Notes under the pieces: model-generated
The model's database searches: none
Told to the model about the DNA's origin: nothing
Seen by the model: only the letters and a program-made list of their open reading frames with translations
Position numbers and translations under genes: made by a program
Assembly: GCA_026018925.1 (NCBI GenBank)
Contig: JAKSZU010000026.1
Span: 13,383,127 to 13,447,126 of the forward strand
Direction of reading: 5' to 3'
From: Tupaia tana
Taxonomy: Eukaryota > Chordata > Mammalia > Scandentia > Tupaiidae
Length of the DNA stretch: 64,000 nucleotides
Shown here: positions 20,312-29,899 of the stretch, piece after piece
Layout of the letters: every line of letters starts with the position of its first letter
Position numbering within the stretch: position 1 is the first letter of the stretch

Positions 20312-20586
20312 AGGAAGAAGTTGTGGTTAAGGGAGCTGGAGCCCACATAGCTGACCATATGGTTTAAATTCTGGCCCTGGTGGCGTGGCTGGGCACATGT
20401 ATGCGTATGCCCCAAATCCCTACAGAATGGAGAAATGGAGAAAAAGAATTGCAGCATGACCAAGCCTCCTTGGTGCTGTTTTCTCCTTCTCCCTCTCTCT
20501 CTGTCTCGCTCTTAGAGAACACATACACCCTCTGGCAAATTAAAGAGAGAGAGAAGAAGGAAAAAAAGAAAGAAAGAAAAAAAAAA
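20312..20586 (+). mobile_element. Form A' SINE with purine tail
   Basis: Head GAAGTTGTGGTTAAGGGAGC, B-box remnant GGTTTAAATTC, body GGCACATGTATGCGTATGCC, and end CACCCTCTGGCAAATTAAAG. A GAAAGAAAG-type tail follows. CAAATTAAA resembles the form B end more than the A end. Confidence 0.8.
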
Positions 20587-21071
20587 CAGTTTAGCTCCAG
20601 AGTAGAGACCAAGTGATAAGAGATGAGGTCGGAGAACTTGGCAGGGGTCCGATCATGCCGAGCCATTTAAACCTCATTAAAGATATTCATCTTCCTTTCG
20701 AGGGCAACAGGGAACCACTGAATAGCTTTCACCGGGGGAATGACAATATTATACTCGCTCGGAAAGAGAATGGGTTGGAGGGTCAGGTGGAAAGTGAGGA
20801 GCGCGGTTAGAGGGCTGATGGAATAGTACAGGCTACAGATGACAGGATTCTGGGCCAGGTAGTGACCTTGGGGAAGGAGGAACACCCATAACACATCTGC
20901 CTGTAGTAGCTGACTGGACGAACAGGGTGATGGAGAGGGAGGGGTCAAAGGTGAAACTTAGGTTTCTATCTGAACGACCGGGCACATGGTGGCATCGTGT
21001 ATGAGGTAGGGGAGGTTTCACCGTCGGATGAGCATTCGTCTTAGGAAAGGTATTTGGGACTCCACAGTCCT

Positions 21072-21294
21072 CTGCTAGTGGCTCTCCACTGGAGATGATC
21101 TTCTCCTACCCCCCAGAATATCTGACAATCTGGAGACATTTTCAGTTGTCCCAACTTGGGGGGAGAAGGTGAAGATTACCAGCATCTAATGAGTAGAGGG
21201 CAGGGATATTGTATAGTCATTCATCCTGGAAAGCATGAGAAAGCCGATGTGACCCAAAATGTTACTAGCACTGAATTTGAGAAAACCTGCTCTT
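21072..21294 (+). mobile_element. MER5A (hAT-Charlie MITE)
   Basis: Almost full length: AGTGGCTCTCCACTGGAG, ATCTGACAATCTGGAGACAT, TTTTCAGTTGTCCCAACTTG, GCATCTAATGAGTAGAGGGC and GGCAGGGATATTGTATA, ending CTGAATTTGAGAAAACCTG. The order and ends fit MER5A. This family is spread through placental mammals. Confidence 0.88.
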
Positions 21295-21308
21295 GAAATT
21301 CAAAGCCA

Positions 21309-21576
21309 GGGGGCCAGCAGTTAGCTTAATGGCTATGTCGCTGGACTCCCATGTAGTCACCCATGGTTCGCGTCCAGGACCCAGTGGCTTAAAACTCACG
21401 CCGGGCGCGTGTGCGTGCATGCCCAAGATCCCGAGAGGAGAATGGAGGAGAAGGGATTGTGGTGTGGCCATCCCCCCTGGGGGGTGATTTCTCGCTTTCT
21501 GTCTCTCTGTCTCTCTGTCTCTCTCTGTCTTTCTGGCGAGCACACACACCCTATAGCAAAACCTCTCCAAAAGAAA

Positions 21577-21640
<64 letters not shown>

Positions 21641-21720
21641 AGAAAAGGAAGGAAGGAAGGAAGGAAAGAAGGAAGGAAGGAAGGAAGGAAGGAAGGAAGG
21701 AAGGAAGGAAGGAAGGAAGG

Positions 21721-21787
<67 letters not shown>

Positions 21788-21802
21788 GGGAAAAAGAAAG
21801 AA
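21309..21802 (+). mobile_element. Form A SINE with giant homopurine tail
   Basis: Near-consensus A: head GGGGGCCAGCAGTTAGCTTAA, CGCCGGGCGCGTGTGCGTGC, apex CCCCCCTGGGGGGTGATT, and end CTATAGCAAAACCTCTCC. The 16-bp repeat GAAATYCAAAGCCAGG lies at 21295-21310 and 21803-21818. So the whole 230-nt GAAA/GGAA run is the SINE's own tail. Confidence 0.95.
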
Positions 21803-21806
21803 GAAA
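21569..21806. repeat. Homopurine (GAAA)n(GGAA)n(GAAA)n tract
   Basis: 238 bases on the plus strand with no pyrimidine. GAAA units flank a central GGAA block at about 21644-21720. It is the longest simple repeat in the window and lies inside the SINE's target duplication. Confidence 0.96.
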
Positions 21807-21829
21807 TCCAAAGCCAGGAAAGGAGTAGC

Positions 21830-22830
21830 CCTTTCTGATGATTTAAACCTTCAAACCTTCAGTGGGCATTCGCAGAGCAAAGTCTTCCCTATTGACAGCC
21901 CTCCGTTAATTCGTGTTTGAGAAGAAGAGTAAGAAGAGGAAGAGCTGGCCCTCCTGGCCAGATCAGTCTACTGAACCTCTGTGGGGCAGGATTTTGTCAG
22001 AGTGCCAAGAAAGAACGTGTCCCTTGGGGGAGAATGGTAATACGCTTCCACCCCCAGTGTATTAGAACGTAAGTTCTAGCGCTGGCTAAGCGTCTCAGAC
22101 CATCTCAAGTCTGTGTGCAGCCCACACTCAAGATTCACACCAGATGTCTTCACTGACCTTCTTTATGATTATTTTTAAATTTTCTATCTTGATCCTTAGT
22201 TATTTATAAATTTTCTCTCCAACAGAACTGTGGGTTTCTTGGAAGAAGGCTCCAAGTTGATTTGTCTTAGTGTCCCCCAAACATCTGTCACCTGGTAGGT
22301 GGTCAGTATGCACCATTGGAAGGTAACCCTGACCAAATACCCAGCTCTAATCCCACGGGGACATATTCTCTCTCCCTTCGGCCACTGAGCTGCAGCCCGC
22401 CATAAAGCCCCTGACAACACCGACTCATCCTAGAAACCGTCCTGGCCATAATCTTCCCGCTTAGTGAAACCCACAAACCCCGAGGCACTTCTCAGCTTGC
22501 AAGCAGATCACCAGACGTGGCTAATTTTCGACTTATTAAATAAAACTACCGATTGCATAAATTCCAATTTAGGCAGAAATACATTAGATCAAAATTGAGC
22601 CCTGCAAGAAATGTTCTCAGTCAGTAGAGTTTGCACATAGGAACTTAAAAAGGAAAATGCCACGACCATCTTATGATAGAAGGTACCCCATTACCAGCGA
22701 TTATGATTTTGAATTTAGCTGTCAGAGAGATCTCTGAGAAAAAAAATAGGTTGGTTTATTCAGTCCAAGAGGGTTTAATTGGCTTCTTTCAGATTTAATG
22801 GAAGTGATACTTGCCACTGAGTCCCAAATG
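21830..22830. other. Unique sequence, part possibly conserved
   Basis: No repeat was recognised. The part at about 22500-22830 has little simple sequence and many AT-rich transcription-factor-like words (GGCTAATTTT, TTTAATTGGC). Small open frames at 22196-22488 (minus) overlap in different frames and are unrecognised. Confidence 0.35.
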
Positions 22831-22847
22831 GATTCTTGCAACTTTTT

Positions 22848-23124
22848 TTTTTTTTTTTTTTTTTGAGAGGATTTTGCTATAGGGCATGTGCGCTCACCAG
22901 AAAGATAAAGAGAGACAGAGAGATAGAAAGCAAGAAATCACCCCCTGGGGGGATGGCCATGCCGCAATCCCTTCTCCTCCATTCTCCTCCATTCTCCTCT
23001 TGGGATCTTGGGCATGCATGCACACGCTCCAGGAGGGAGTTTAAGCCACTGGGTCCGGGACTCAAACTGTGGTCGACTCCATGGGAGTCCAGCGCCATAG
23101 CCATTATGCCAACTGCTGGTCTCA
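22848..23124 (-). mobile_element. Form A SINE, inverted
   Basis: Poly(T), TTTGCTATAGGGCATGTGCG, apex CCCCCTGGGGGGATGG and head end AACTGCTGGTCTC. TCCTCCATTCTCC is duplicated once inside. The target repeat ATTCTTGCAACTTTT lies at about 22833-22847 and 23125-23139. Confidence 0.95.
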
Positions 23125-23384
23125 ATTCTTGCAACTTTTGAATTTAACAGCTGAGGGCTAAGTTTTGGGAGACTCTAGGGATGTTGAAAAAAGGTCAAGA
23201 TTAGATCTCCTTCCACAGTTGTGCAAAGGATCGGCTAGCCAGAATTTCTTCAAGCCCCATCAAATTGTGGAAACAGATGAGAATCACAGGAATAAAGGTG
23301 ATTTACATTCCACAGGTTCAGGTCCCTCGTCCTGTTATTCCCTCTAAGTATATTTTTGAGTTCCCAGAACAGTGTGCCATGTTA

Positions 23385-23475
23385 TTTGTTTCAATTCATT
23401 TCTGTAGCCAACACCTCGTGCCATGCTTGGCACATACTTGAAGCTCAGTGAGTATTAGTTGAATGAATGAATGTT
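23385..23475 (+). mobile_element. L2 3' tail
   Basis: CTCGTGCCATGCTTGGCACA, then GCTCAGTGAGTATTAGTTGA with ATGAATGAATG is the standard L2 3' end. Confidence 0.75.
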
Positions 23476-23528
23476 CCCACTAGGGGCCTCTACCCTTCCA
23501 CTGGCCCTATAACTCCCTACTGGGTTTT

Positions 23529-23816
23529 TAAATTTAAAAAAAAAAAAAATTTTATTTATTTTTTTGGAGAGGTTTTTGCTATACGGCGCGTGCGCTCGCC
23601 AGACAGACAGAGAGAGACAGAGAGACAGAAAGCGAGAAATCACCCCCCAGGGGAGATGGCCACACCGCAATTCCTTCTCCTCCATTCTCCTCTCGGGATC
23701 TTGGGCACGCATGCACATACGCCCAGCGTGAGTTTAAGCCATCGGTTCTGGGACTCGAACCGTGGTCGAACTACATGGGAGTCCAGCAACATAGCCATTA
23801 TGCTAACTGAAGGTCC
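23529..23816 (-). mobile_element. Form A SINE, inverted, young
   Basis: Tail TTATTTATTTTTTTGGAG, TTGCTATACGGCGCGTGCGC, apex CCCCCCAGGGGAGATGG, and head end CTAACTGAAGGTCC. The direct repeat CCCTACTGGGTTTT lies at 23515-23528 and 23817-23830. Confidence 0.95.
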
Positions 23817-24075
23817 CCCTACTGGGTTTTGTAAAGTACCATTGGGGATCAGAGTCTATGAGATTCCTAAGCAGTTGTGTAGGCAAGGGGATAGAGGATG
23901 CTTCTCTTTTTTGGGTTACTCTTTTGTCAGTGTGTGGCTTTGGATACCCAGTGTGAGTTTTAGTGAAATAGATTGTGCAAGTTGCTGCTGAATAGTCAAT
24001 CCAATACCCATCTTCACTATGACCACCTCTCCCTTTCTCCTGTCTTCTAAACTCACGTTAGAAGTATACTTTCTC

Positions 24076-24340
24076 GGGACCAGCAGTTAACGTAATGGCT
24101 ATGACGCTGAACTCCCATGTAGCTGACTGTGGTTCAAGTCCCGGACCTGATGGCTTAAACTCATGCCGGGCATGTGTGCGTGCCCAAGATCCCGAGAGGA
24201 GAATGAAGAAGAAGGGATTGCGGCGTGGCCATTCCCCCTGGGGGTTGATTTCTCACTTTCTATCTCTCTGTCTGTCTCTGTCTTTCTGGTGAGAGCACGT
24301 GCCCTATAGCAAAAAGCTCTCCAACAACAACAACAACAAC
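24076..24340 (+). mobile_element. Form A SINE with (AAC)n tail
   Basis: Head GGGACCAGCAGTTAACGTAA, B box GGTTCAAGTCC, GGGCATGTGTGCGTGCCC, apex CCCCCTGGGGGTTGATT, and end CTATAGCAAAAAGCTCTCC then (AAC)6. The target repeat RAAGTATACTTTCTC lies at 24060-24075 and 24341-24356. Confidence 0.95.
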
Positions 24341-24356
24341 AAAAGTATACTTTCTC

Positions 24357-25205
24357 TGTTGTGCTTGCAATTGGGAAAGGCAGGTGAGACATAAGAGGAA
24401 ATATGCTGAGAATGTTTTTGGAAAGCCTTTGTCTCATAAAAGGGACATGTACAGCTATTACTCTTTGCCTTTTCTTCTTTCTACGGGAAAACGGATGTGA
24501 TGACTGGTGCTGGGACAGCCATTTTGTGACCAAGAGGGAAAAAGACTAGCCCTGACATTAGTGAACTCATACTAAGCCATCTACTTCCAGAAAATGCTTA
24601 TTTCATGTTTATGTTACTACTTCTCAATTCTCTTACTTCTAGCCAAAGATGGTCCTAACTGATACATAGTGTTTTCCTTTTGGTTCTCCATGGAATTTGA
24701 ACATGAGTAATAATACTGGACTGAGAGTGAGAGTTAAATCTGAAGGTCTCAAACCTTGCTAAGAAGCAATCCCCCCCCTTTTTTTATAACTAAAGTTTTT
24801 AACTGGGTCAAGCATTTCTGCCATCAAGATGAACTATTTGAGAGATGCCTTTTTCTTCATGCAAATATGTTCTCTTACCAGTTCTAGAAAAATCCCTAGA
24901 TCTCCTTTTCCCCTTCTCTCTTTAAATGGGGCTTGTTTCACTAATGGTGGACCCCTACTCTGTAATTTTGGAGTCAATATTCATCTTCTTCTAGACTCCA
25001 TACCTTGGCTAATCACATCTTCAAAATGGTGGTGGTGGCCCTCCTGGCCAGTCAGAGAAGAGAAGCGCATAAGTCATAACAGTAACCCTCGCCTCCCCTT
25101 TTTGAGGATTAACTGCTCAGGATTCACAAGCTTTATTTGATTTACTTCTTCCCAAATATCTCTTATGCTTTGCATAATGGTTCGTCCCCGGAAGATTCAT
25201 GTTTT
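24357..25205. other. Unique sequence; no gene
   Basis: No recognised gene or repeat family. An open frame at 24829-25140 has no known product. Confidence 0.35.
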
Positions 25206-25210
25206 GGACT

Positions 25211-25550
25211 TTGGTCTTAGTGTGTAGTGACTGGATGTCCCCCAAAAGTTCATGTGTTGAGACTTGGTTGTATTGTAAAGGCATTAAGTGAAAACTTAAC
25301 CCCTTCTTGGTGTCCCAGGTTGGGGCCTTGGGTGTGATAAAGTCATTGCCACAGGTGTGTTTATTCAGAGAAGAAATGAAGCAGGCAGAGGCCACATGGA
25401 TACAGGCCATGGCCCGAAGATCTGCCTTCTGCCATTTTGTGATGATGCCTTTGGATTTTCTAGAATTGGATTTTACCAGAATTGTGAATGAATAAGTCTC
25501 TATTTGTTTGATAAATTTACCGAGTATCAGATCATTCTGTTAGCCAGCAG
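25211..25550 (+). mobile_element. MLT/MaLR-type LTR
   Basis: TGTAGTGACTGGATGTCCCC, CAAAAGTTCATGTGTTGAGA, CTTGGGTGTGATAAAGTCAT, GAAGCAGGCAGAGGCCACAT and AATTGTGAATGAATAAG... GTTAGCCAGCAG match the layout of MLT-type LTRs. No internal retroviral part is seen. Confidence 0.72.
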
Positions 25551-25793
25551 AAAATGGGCTATGATAACATCTACGTGAGGAATCCTATTGCTATTCAACC
25601 CATTCCACAGAATTTCACAGTGGAGAGTGTTTTAAAGGGGATCGGAGCCCATCTCTCTCTGATTTCAAAGGCAGAGCTCCTAACCGGTCACTTAGCTATA
25701 TCACATCAACAGGATTCTTGGATCATTTTCTTCTACCCCACCTTGTCCCCCTTCATCCCACGCTGAGTAACTGCCTCTTTGCAGATGGGATAA

Positions 25794-25798
<5 letters not shown>

Positions 25799-25825
<27 letters not shown>

Positions 25826-25826
25826 G
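25799..25826. repeat. Poly(T) run
   Basis: About 28 T. No SINE body adjoins it on either side, so its origin is unclear. Confidence 0.9.
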
Positions 25827-26645
25827 TCTAACACAAAGAAAGTGCCTGTTGCTTTCCCTGGGTCAGAAGGTAATGAACACACTCCTTCCTCAAATCCTTA
25901 TTTATCAAGGAAGTGAGCCGACAGTCACCTGGGCCTGCAATTAGACACAGCTAGATTTGCTAAGGCAAGCGTTACCAGCCCAAAGCATTAGGCCATAAAG
26001 AAACACAACAAAATGAAGAGTTGATGCTGCAGTTGTCTCATACAGTCACAAAGGAGCCTAAAGAACCTCCTTGGAGGGAGAAAATAACTCATTGCTCTTT
26101 TCCTGGCCGACGTTATTAAAGGACATACGGCTGGATGGAATTCTTCAGAATTGAATCTCAAGTGGTTGTTGGATTTTTATTTTATTTGATTTTACTTTCG
26201 TTTTTCAGGCTAATCAGTGATGTGGTGCAGGGGGAGTGGTCTTAGTGATTAGAGGCCAGAGAGCTCGCCCAGCGCTGAGCGCTTCTAACAAAGACTGATG
26301 ACTCACCAAGGCCGGCATTTATCTCTTCGGGTCACAATTTCTCCTATCTGGACAAGGAGGAAAATCATTTCATATTTGCAGTGAAAAAAATATTGTGCTG
26401 GGAGTCAAGGTTTTTCTTGTTGGGGAAAATCTTTCTAAAATACGTTGGTTCTCTTTTTTTCTGATTCTAGGCAGCCCAGCTGCTGTGTACGGTAGAGCAG
26501 GCTTTTGAGGTCCTCTGGGCTTACCCACCCTCATTATTTAGGGGTAGAGAAAAGGAGACGCTCGGGCCCAGGTCATCTTCACCCCTGGAATTCGGCCTGG
26601 TTTGCCCCCTCCCCCCCACATCTGCCAATTCACCTCTCAGCAAAG
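25827..26645. other. Unique sequence with conserved-element character
   Basis: About 800 bases contain no recognised repeat in an otherwise saturated window. Around 25930-26350 there are AT-rich homeodomain-like words (GGCTAATCAG, GCAATTAGAC) and an AP-1-like TGATGACTCA near 26298. No coding frame stands out. It is a candidate enhancer only by these signs. Confidence 0.4.
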
Positions 26646-26659
26646 AACTAGACTGTGGG

Positions 26660-26855
26660 GATTTTCAAGCTTCAGTCTACCTAGGTGCAAAACAGGATTA
26701 ACCAACCCCTCTATTGCAGAGTTGCTAAAAGGATTAGAGAAGACCACAATGATGGCGAAAGTTGAGTAGCATTTACTCTGTACCAGGCTCTCTTCCAAGA
26801 CCTTTACTCGGATTAACGCCTCAGATTCTCATGCTCCTAGGAGGAGGGAGCATTT
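26660..26855. mobile_element. MIR fragments, both orientations
   Basis: TCTACCTAGGTGCAAAACAG...GGATTAGAGAAGACCACAAT looks like MIR plus. The following TTTACTCTGTACCAGGCTCT...TCATGCTCCTAGGAGG looks like MIR reversed. Boundaries are uncertain. Confidence 0.5.
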
Positions 26856-27039
26856 TTTTTTAGCTGTATTTTGTGTATTCTAAGATATGCTGTTTCTTAC
26901 TGCATTTTAGCACCTCTGAAATGGGGATACAGCTTACCAGGGAAAGTAGGCAATCGTTTACTGTACAGTTTCCTTTCTATAATGCATGACCCAAGAAAAT
27001 TAAGATGCATCTGGAAATGGAAGGCTTTTAGGATTAGAT

Positions 27040-27165
27040 CAAATACAGCACACTGGTTTCAAAGGAGGAAACTGAGGCACAGAAAGAAACTGCTCAAGAT
27101 TGCACTACCTGCTAAGTGGTGGAGTTGGGGTTTGAACCCACGTAGTTTGCCAGAGAAGTTTCTCT
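27040..27165 (-). mobile_element. MIR fragment, inverted
   Basis: AAAGGAGGAAACTGAGGCAC, GCTCAAGATTGCACTACCTG and GGAGTTGGGGTTTGAACCCA are the reverse of the MIR core. Confidence 0.8.
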
Positions 27166-27245
27166 TTTCATCATAAAACTAGCATATGAGCAAAGCATCT
27201 GGTAAGAGTCCTGGAAATTTTAGGATCTGCCCAAATTAGGGATAC

Positions 27246-27606
27246 TTCTTTTCTTTTCTTTTTTTTTGGAGAGAGATTTTTGCTATAGGGCATGTATGCT
27301 CACTGGAGAGACAGAGACAGTCAGAAAGTGAGAGATCACCCTTCAGGGGGATAGCCATGCTGTAATCCCTTCTATTCATCCTCCTTTTGGGATTTCGGGC
27401 ACACACGCACATGCGCCAGGCGTGAGTTTGAAGGCCCTGGGTCTGGGCATTTATTAATCTATTTTATGTGTTATTCTCGTCCCTCTCCAAAGAAACATGA
27501 AAACAATTAGGAGGCTGTGCCTCGCACTTTCTTGTTTTCCCCTACAGTGCTCACGGTCAGTTTCGTGAGAGTCTAGCCATGTAACCATTATGCCATCTGC
27601 TGGTCC
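27246..27606 (-). mobile_element. Form A SINE, inverted, with foreign insert
   Basis: The 3' part (TTGCTATAGGGCATGTATGC to CCCTGGGTCTGGG) lies at 27260-27448. The head part (CACGGTCAGTTTCGTGAGAG to CATCTGCTGGTCC) lies at 27553-27606. About 105 bases of other sequence sit between, and about 9 bases of the SINE are missing at the join. Confidence 0.85.
27449..27552 (+). other. L2-like insert within a SINE
   Basis: CTATTTTATGTGTTATTCTC, then AGGAGGCTGTGCCTCGCACT and TTTCTTGTTTTCCCCTACAG resembles an L2 3' end. It also resembles 28206-28250 (TAGGAGCCTGTGCCTCGTAC...). No target repeats are seen around it. Confidence 0.5.
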
Positions 27607-27615
27607 TTCTTTTTA

Positions 27616-27820
27616 AAAAAAAACTATTTAATTTTATTTGTTATTCTTGTTGTTATTATTAACTTGCTATACACCATGTGCACTCACCGGAGACAGAGGG
27701 AGAGAGAGACAAGACGGAAAGAGAAAAAGTGAGAAATCAAGCTCCCAGGTCCGGGACTAGAACCATGGCCAGCCATGTGGGAGTCTAGCACCTTAACCAC
27801 CACACCACCTGCTGGCCCCT
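27616..27820 (-). mobile_element. Form B/A hybrid SINE, inverted
   Basis: Tail ACTATTTAATTTTATTTGTT is B-like. Next comes TTGCTATACACCATGTGCAC, which is the form A 3' block, and then a B-like short body straight to CCAGGTCCGGGACTAGAACC and the head end CACCTGCTGGCCC. So it mixes the 3' blocks of both forms. Confidence 0.82.
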
Positions 27821-28179
27821 CTCTCTGGGTTTTTAATTACAGTGAGATAGAAACTTCAGACATCAGGAGACAGAGTCTTTATAAAGGATTTCACACCTTT
27901 ACAGTTTCTGCCAACTGCTGTTTCTGCATTCCCATTCTAGAGCATGGGAAATGGTGTCTTACGAACCCCTCCATTTTATTTTAGTCTTTTCCAAGGCAGA
28001 CATTGGGGGTCCATAGAAATTCTACATACAACCTTCTCCTCTCTGCCATGACTCATCCCATTAGGTTTCTCTTTGGCTGCCTTGGGGGAAAAAAAAAAAG
28101 AGAGAGAGAGAAAAGGGACTCCCTAAATAGATTAGGGAGCCCAGCATCAGGGCATACTAGGTTTCCTCAAAGGCCTTCA

Positions 28180-28275
28180 AATAGAGAATTTGTGTAAGTT
28201 AAGTATAGGAGCCTGTGCCTCGTACCTTCTTGTTTCCCGTATGGTGCTGGGCACTGGACAGGACATCTCCTTACT
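28180..28275 (+). mobile_element. L2-like 3' fragment
   Basis: TAGGAGCCTGTGCCTCGTAC, CTTCTTGTTTCCCGTATGGT and GCTGGGCACTGG resemble the L2 3' end. Short and diverged. Confidence 0.45.
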
Positions 28276-28289
28276 ATAGCCAGATTGGC

Positions 28290-28545
28290 TTTTTAGGTAG
28301 AGAGGGCTTGAACTCTGGAGTCAGACGAGACCAAGTTCAAATCCCAGCCCTCCTCCAGGCTGGTGAGGTGTCCTTGGATAAGGGATTTGTCTTCTCTACG
28401 TCTTGATATTGCCACCTGTCTCACCAGGAGGTGACGGTTTATACCTTGAGGGGATGTAGAAGGTTCTGAAATATCACCCGCAAAGACTTTAGCTCAGAAT
28501 GTGGGACATGGTGAACACTCGATGCATGCCAGCTCTCATCATCAT
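28290..28545 (+). mobile_element. MIR element
   Basis: TTGAACTCTGGAGTCAGACG, AAGTTCAAATCCCAGCCCTC, TGTCCTTGGATAAGGGATTT and GAATGTGGGACATGGTGAAC follow the MIR order to its end. Confidence 0.82.
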
Positions 28546-28555
28546 CCTCATCATT

Positions 28556-28645
28556 ATTTTTTAAACATTTTAAAATTTATTTTGTCAGAGAGAGACAGAG
28601 GAAGAGAGAGATATTGAGAGAGAGGTCCAGCCCCGGCACGTCCTC
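28556..28645 (-). mobile_element. Form C SINE fragment, inverted
   Basis: TTTTTTAAACATTTTAAAAT, TTATTTTGTCAGAGAGAGAC and GGAAGAGAGAG... match the tail side of the C copies. The head is not seen. Confidence 0.5.
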
Positions 28646-28689
28646 ACTGCACAGTTCATCCCCAGCTTTAGTTAAGCCAGAATTCCACA

Positions 28690-29400
28690 GGTGAGGACTC
28701 AGTTCCCAAGACTACCTTCTACTCACTTCAGACACCAGCCCCAGGTCCAGGCCTCTGGAGCTTCTGACCAACCAACTCCAAGTTGGAGTTCCCCAAACCT
28801 CCTCCTTTTCTTAGATGCAATTGATTTGCTAGAGAGGTTCATAGAACTCATGGAAACACAATTACAAGCTTATTATAATAAAGGAATCCCTTTATCACCC
28901 CCTAGCATGATGGCCACACTGCAATCCCTTCTCTGTTCTCCTCCTGGGATTTTGGGTATGTACACATACACACCTGGCATGAGTTTTAAGCTACCAGATC
29001 CGGGACTCGAAACGCAGTCCACCATGTGGGAGCAGTGCCACTATGCCACTTGCTGGCCCCTATTATAAAGGGTTTTTGAAAGGCTAAAGATGAGGAGATG
29101 CATAGGGCAAGGTATGTGGGGAGTGGGGGTACGTGTGGAGTTTCCATGCCCCTTCTAGGTGTACCACTGTCTGGAAACCTCCAGGTGTCCATCTAGCCAA
29201 GAGCTCTCTGAACGCTGTCCTTTGGGTTTTATGGAGACGACATTGCACAGGCGTGAGATGCCAGCAACTGGGTGGGAGAACCCAGCGAGGCCTGTCATTC
29301 AAACCACTGGCCTCTCTGTATGACGTGCTCCTCCCTGGGAATGGGGTGGGACCCTTCTAGGAGAACGCACCATGAATGGTGAAGGCCTAGGATGAAGGTC
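28690..29400 (-). mobile_element. Old LTR-like element, split by a SINE
   Basis: TTGCTAGAGAGGTTCATAGA, ACTCATGGAAACACAATTAC, TTATTATAAAGG, GATGAGGAGATGCATAGGGC, AAGGTATGTGGGGAGTGGGG and TTTGGGTTTTATGGAGACGA occur in the order of a common old ERVL-type LTR read in reverse. I cannot name the subfamily. The SINE at 28888-29061 interrupts it. Confidence 0.55.
28888..29061 (-). mobile_element. Form A SINE, inverted, lacking its 3' third
   Basis: Begins at the apex (CACCCCCTAGCATGATGG), then GGATTTTGGGTATGTACACA, GGGACTCGAAACGCAG, and head end CACTTGCTGGCCCC. The TC-rich part and poly(A) end are absent. A target-like repeat TATTATAAWRAAGG lies on both sides. Confidence 0.85.
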
Positions 29401-29489
29401 TTGGAGATAAGGGAAGATTGGAGTTCTATGACCTGCTTTTAGGGGTAGGTGAAAGGAAGTACTGTCTTTCACTTTTATCTCTCTCTCTC

Positions 29490-29641
29490 TTTTTTTTTTT
29501 GAGAGTTTATTTATTTATTTAGTTAGTTAGTTAGTTAGTTACAAGGTGTGCACTTGCCAGAGAGACAAAAAGTGAGAAATCACCCTCCAGGGGGGATGAC
29601 CATGCCATAATCCCTTCTCCATTCTCCTCTCAGGATTTTGA

Positions 29642-29682
<41 letters not shown>

Positions 29683-29780
29683 CACCCAGTGTGAATTTCA
29701 AGCCGTCAGATCTGGGACTTGAACCTCCATCAGCCATGTTACAGTCCAGTGCCTTAACCACTATGCCACCTACTGGTCCC
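29490..29780 (-). mobile_element. Form A SINE, inverted, with internal (CA)n
   Basis: T-rich tail with (TTAG)6, CAAGGTGTGCACTTGCCAGA, apex CCTCCAGGGGGGATGAC, a (CA)18 run in place of the GCGTGTGCGTGC segment, and head end CACCTACTGGTCCC. Confidence 0.92.
29644..29680. repeat. (CA)n inside SINE
   Basis: About 18 CA units at the position of the alternating GTGTGCGTGC segment of the A body. Confidence 0.94.
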
Positions 29781-29899
29781 ACACCTTTCTCTTGTGAAGC
29801 TGCTTCAGGAACCAAGGAAAGACCAACTACTTAGGAACCAGGAACTGCGGATGAAACCCAGACTATGTATATCATCATAGCATGGTTGGGTGGGTGCAG

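Larger units (their letters stand above)
19740..21060 (-). mobile_element. L2, inverted, split by two SINEs
   Basis: Left part: GAGGATAGAGCAATAAGCAA, CGAAGAGTTTATAGTTTGCA, GGTCAGGGAAGGTTTCTATC and AAGAAATGACATC. Right part: TAACCTGACACTAAAGGAAT, then CAGGGGTCCGATCATGCCGA, AGGGCAACAGGGAACCACTG, AATGGGTTGGAGGGTCAGGT. This is the reverse of the L2 3' half. SINEs at 19961-20217 and 20312-20560 lie within. Confidence 0.72.

Noticed and set aside
21409..21920. Lys/Arg/Glu-rich open frames of 139 and 169 codons, and a Phe/Ser-rich one on the other strand
   Set aside because: They are translations of the (GAAA)n/(GGAA)n SINE tail, not proteins.
27616..27820. Assembly artefact for the A/B hybrid
   Set aside because: Head and tail are both complete and the copy is evenly diverged, so a real hybrid or subfamily is more likely; kept as a finding.
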